Part shown: positions 33,049 to 33,563 of the stretch, in pieces
How positions within the stretch are numbered: position 1 is the first letter of the stretch
How the letters are laid out: the number at the start of each line of letters is the position of its first letter
Source: Candidatus Firestoneibacteriota bacterium
GTDB lineage: Bacteria; Oederibacteriota; D2-FULL-39-29; CAIOVX01
Length of the DNA: 33,563 bases
Assembly: GCA_903894145.1 (NCBI GenBank)
Contig: CAITPB010000132.1
Span: 1 to 33,563, forward strand
Direction of reading: 5' to 3'
Translations under genes and position numbers: made by a program
Notes under the pieces: generated by a model
Databases searched by the model: none
Seen by the model: only the letters and a program-made list of their open reading frames with translations
Told to the model about the DNA's origin: nothing

Positions 33049-33077
33049 TTGACTTAAGAAAATGCGTATGTTATAAG
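33049..33077 (+). promoter_or_regulatory. sigma70-type promoter of ndk
   Basis: TTGACT (33049-33054), 17-nt spacer, TATAAG (33072-33077), close to consensus on both elements. The ATG begins 9 nt after the -10, so transcription would start at or just before the codon, pointing to a leaderless mRNA; no Shine-Dalgarno is present. Confidence 0.75.
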
Positions 33078-33085
33078 ATTAACCT

Positions 33086-33563
33086 ATGAGCCAATCAACC
33101 CTTGTAATAGTAAAACCTGACGGACTGAAGAAATCCCTGACCGGGAACATCCTCACGAGGCTTTCAGAGACAAAGCTCGAGATCATAGCCGCGAAAGTGG
33201 TTAAGGTAGACAGAGCGCTCGCGGTGGAACACTACCGGCATCTCAAAGAAAAACCTTTCTTTGAAGATGTGATAAAATACCTCCTCGGCGATTATCACGA
33301 CAGGCACAAAGTACTCGCCATGGTCTATTGGGGCAAGGATGCTATCAAGAAAGTCAGAGAGATCGCGGGAGCGACCAATCCCGAAGAGGCAGACCCGGTA
33401 TCCATCAGGGGAGCTTACGGCAGGATTACCACAACCGGCGTTTTCGAAAATGTCATTCACGCTTCTTCCGACGAAACAGACGCGGAACGCGAGATAAAAC
33501 TCTGGTTTAAACCCGAAGACGTCATAGTTGACGTTTATGCCTCCAAAGTGGCTACCTTTAAGG
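33086..33563 (+). CDS. ndk: nucleoside-diphosphate kinase, 3' end cut by window edge
   Basis: Transfers the gamma phosphate from NTPs to NDPs via a phosphohistidine. It is missing from the ORF track because no stop falls in the window; I translated 159 codons. The N-terminal TLVIVKPDGLKK, HYRHLKEKPFF, and the active-site block GATNPEEADPVSIRGAYGR with the catalytic His in NVIHASSD are all present. It is already longer than the usual 140-150 residues, since the sequence continues LWFKPEDVIVDVYASKVATFK past the normal end, as in some longer NDKs. The start at 33086 has no Shine-Dalgarno but a strong promoter close upstream. Confidence 0.95.
   Translation, partial: MSQSTLVIVKPDGLKKSLTGNILTRLSETKLEIIAAKVVKVDRALAVEHYRHLKEKPFFEDVIKYLLGDYHDRHKVLAMVYWGKDAIKKVREIAGATNPEEADPVSIRGAYGRITTTGVFENVIHASSDETDAEREIKLWFKPEDVIVDVYASKVATFK

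Noticed and set aside
33164-33460. 98-codon minus-strand ORF near the right edge
   Set aside because: Antisense to ndk, which has all its active-site motifs in the plus frame.

Overview
The window is about 33.5 kb of tightly packed, mostly minus-strand bacterial chromosome. The organism looks Gram-negative: hldD makes an LPS inner-core heptose precursor, and several products carry Sec or lipoprotein signals. It probably belongs to a little-cultured lineage. The evidence for that is a long PPi-dependent phosphofructokinase, a FlgD/sorting-like C-terminal domain on a secreted beta-propeller protein, a degenerate PriA and intergenic 9-nt iterons. An Elusimicrobiota-, Omnitrophota- or Firestonebacteria-like affiliation is a guess; no rRNA or marker tree is available. 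I see no phage, insertion sequence or CRISPR array. No gene-free stretch exceeds 300 bp; the longest are 16294-16510, 28470-28678 and 2425-2627, and their contents are listed.

Region 1 (1-2567, minus): TPR protein, CsgG-like lipoprotein, AI-2E-type permease and tadA (cut by the window edge), downstream of a tRNA-Arg(ACG), which is the usual TadA substrate. Region 2 (2628-11807, minus): a LiaF-like membrane protein, then znuA-znuC-znuB overlapping one another, a GAF/HD-GYP protein overlapping znuB, hldD, a second SDR epimerase and a 952-residue GH94-type glycoside phosphorylase. Region 3 (11903-17635, minus): a secreted Asp-box propeller protein, a long-chain acyl-CoA synthetase and a secreted HEAT-repeat protein. 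Region 4 (17722-21972, minus): the housekeeping cluster yicC-gmk-rpoZ-(family 4 uracil-DNA glycosylase)-priA, with a PriA that has lost its ATPase motifs. Region 5 (22071-28469, minus): nuoJKLMN, the membrane arm of complex I without nuoA-I, followed by an overlapping coiled-coil membrane protein. Region 6 (28679-31812): a plus-strand RhlE-type DEAD-box helicase convergent with PPi-phosphofructokinase; a strong terminator between them is flanked by inverted 9-nt repeat arrays. Region 7 (32003-33563): a redox operon of glutaredoxin, ferredoxin-thioredoxin-reductase-like protein fused to rubredoxin, and a tiny Cys-rich protein, divergent from ndk (cut by the window edge).

The strongest leads are the glutaredoxin/FTR-rubredoxin/Cys-rich mini-operon, the ATPase-dead PriA, a roughly 100-bp structured dispersed repeat present twice in opposite orientation (16317-16424 and 31895-31991), and the 9-nt iteron arrays at gene 3' ends. 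Nothing here is proof of a wholly new system; the redox operon is the best candidate for an under-described one.
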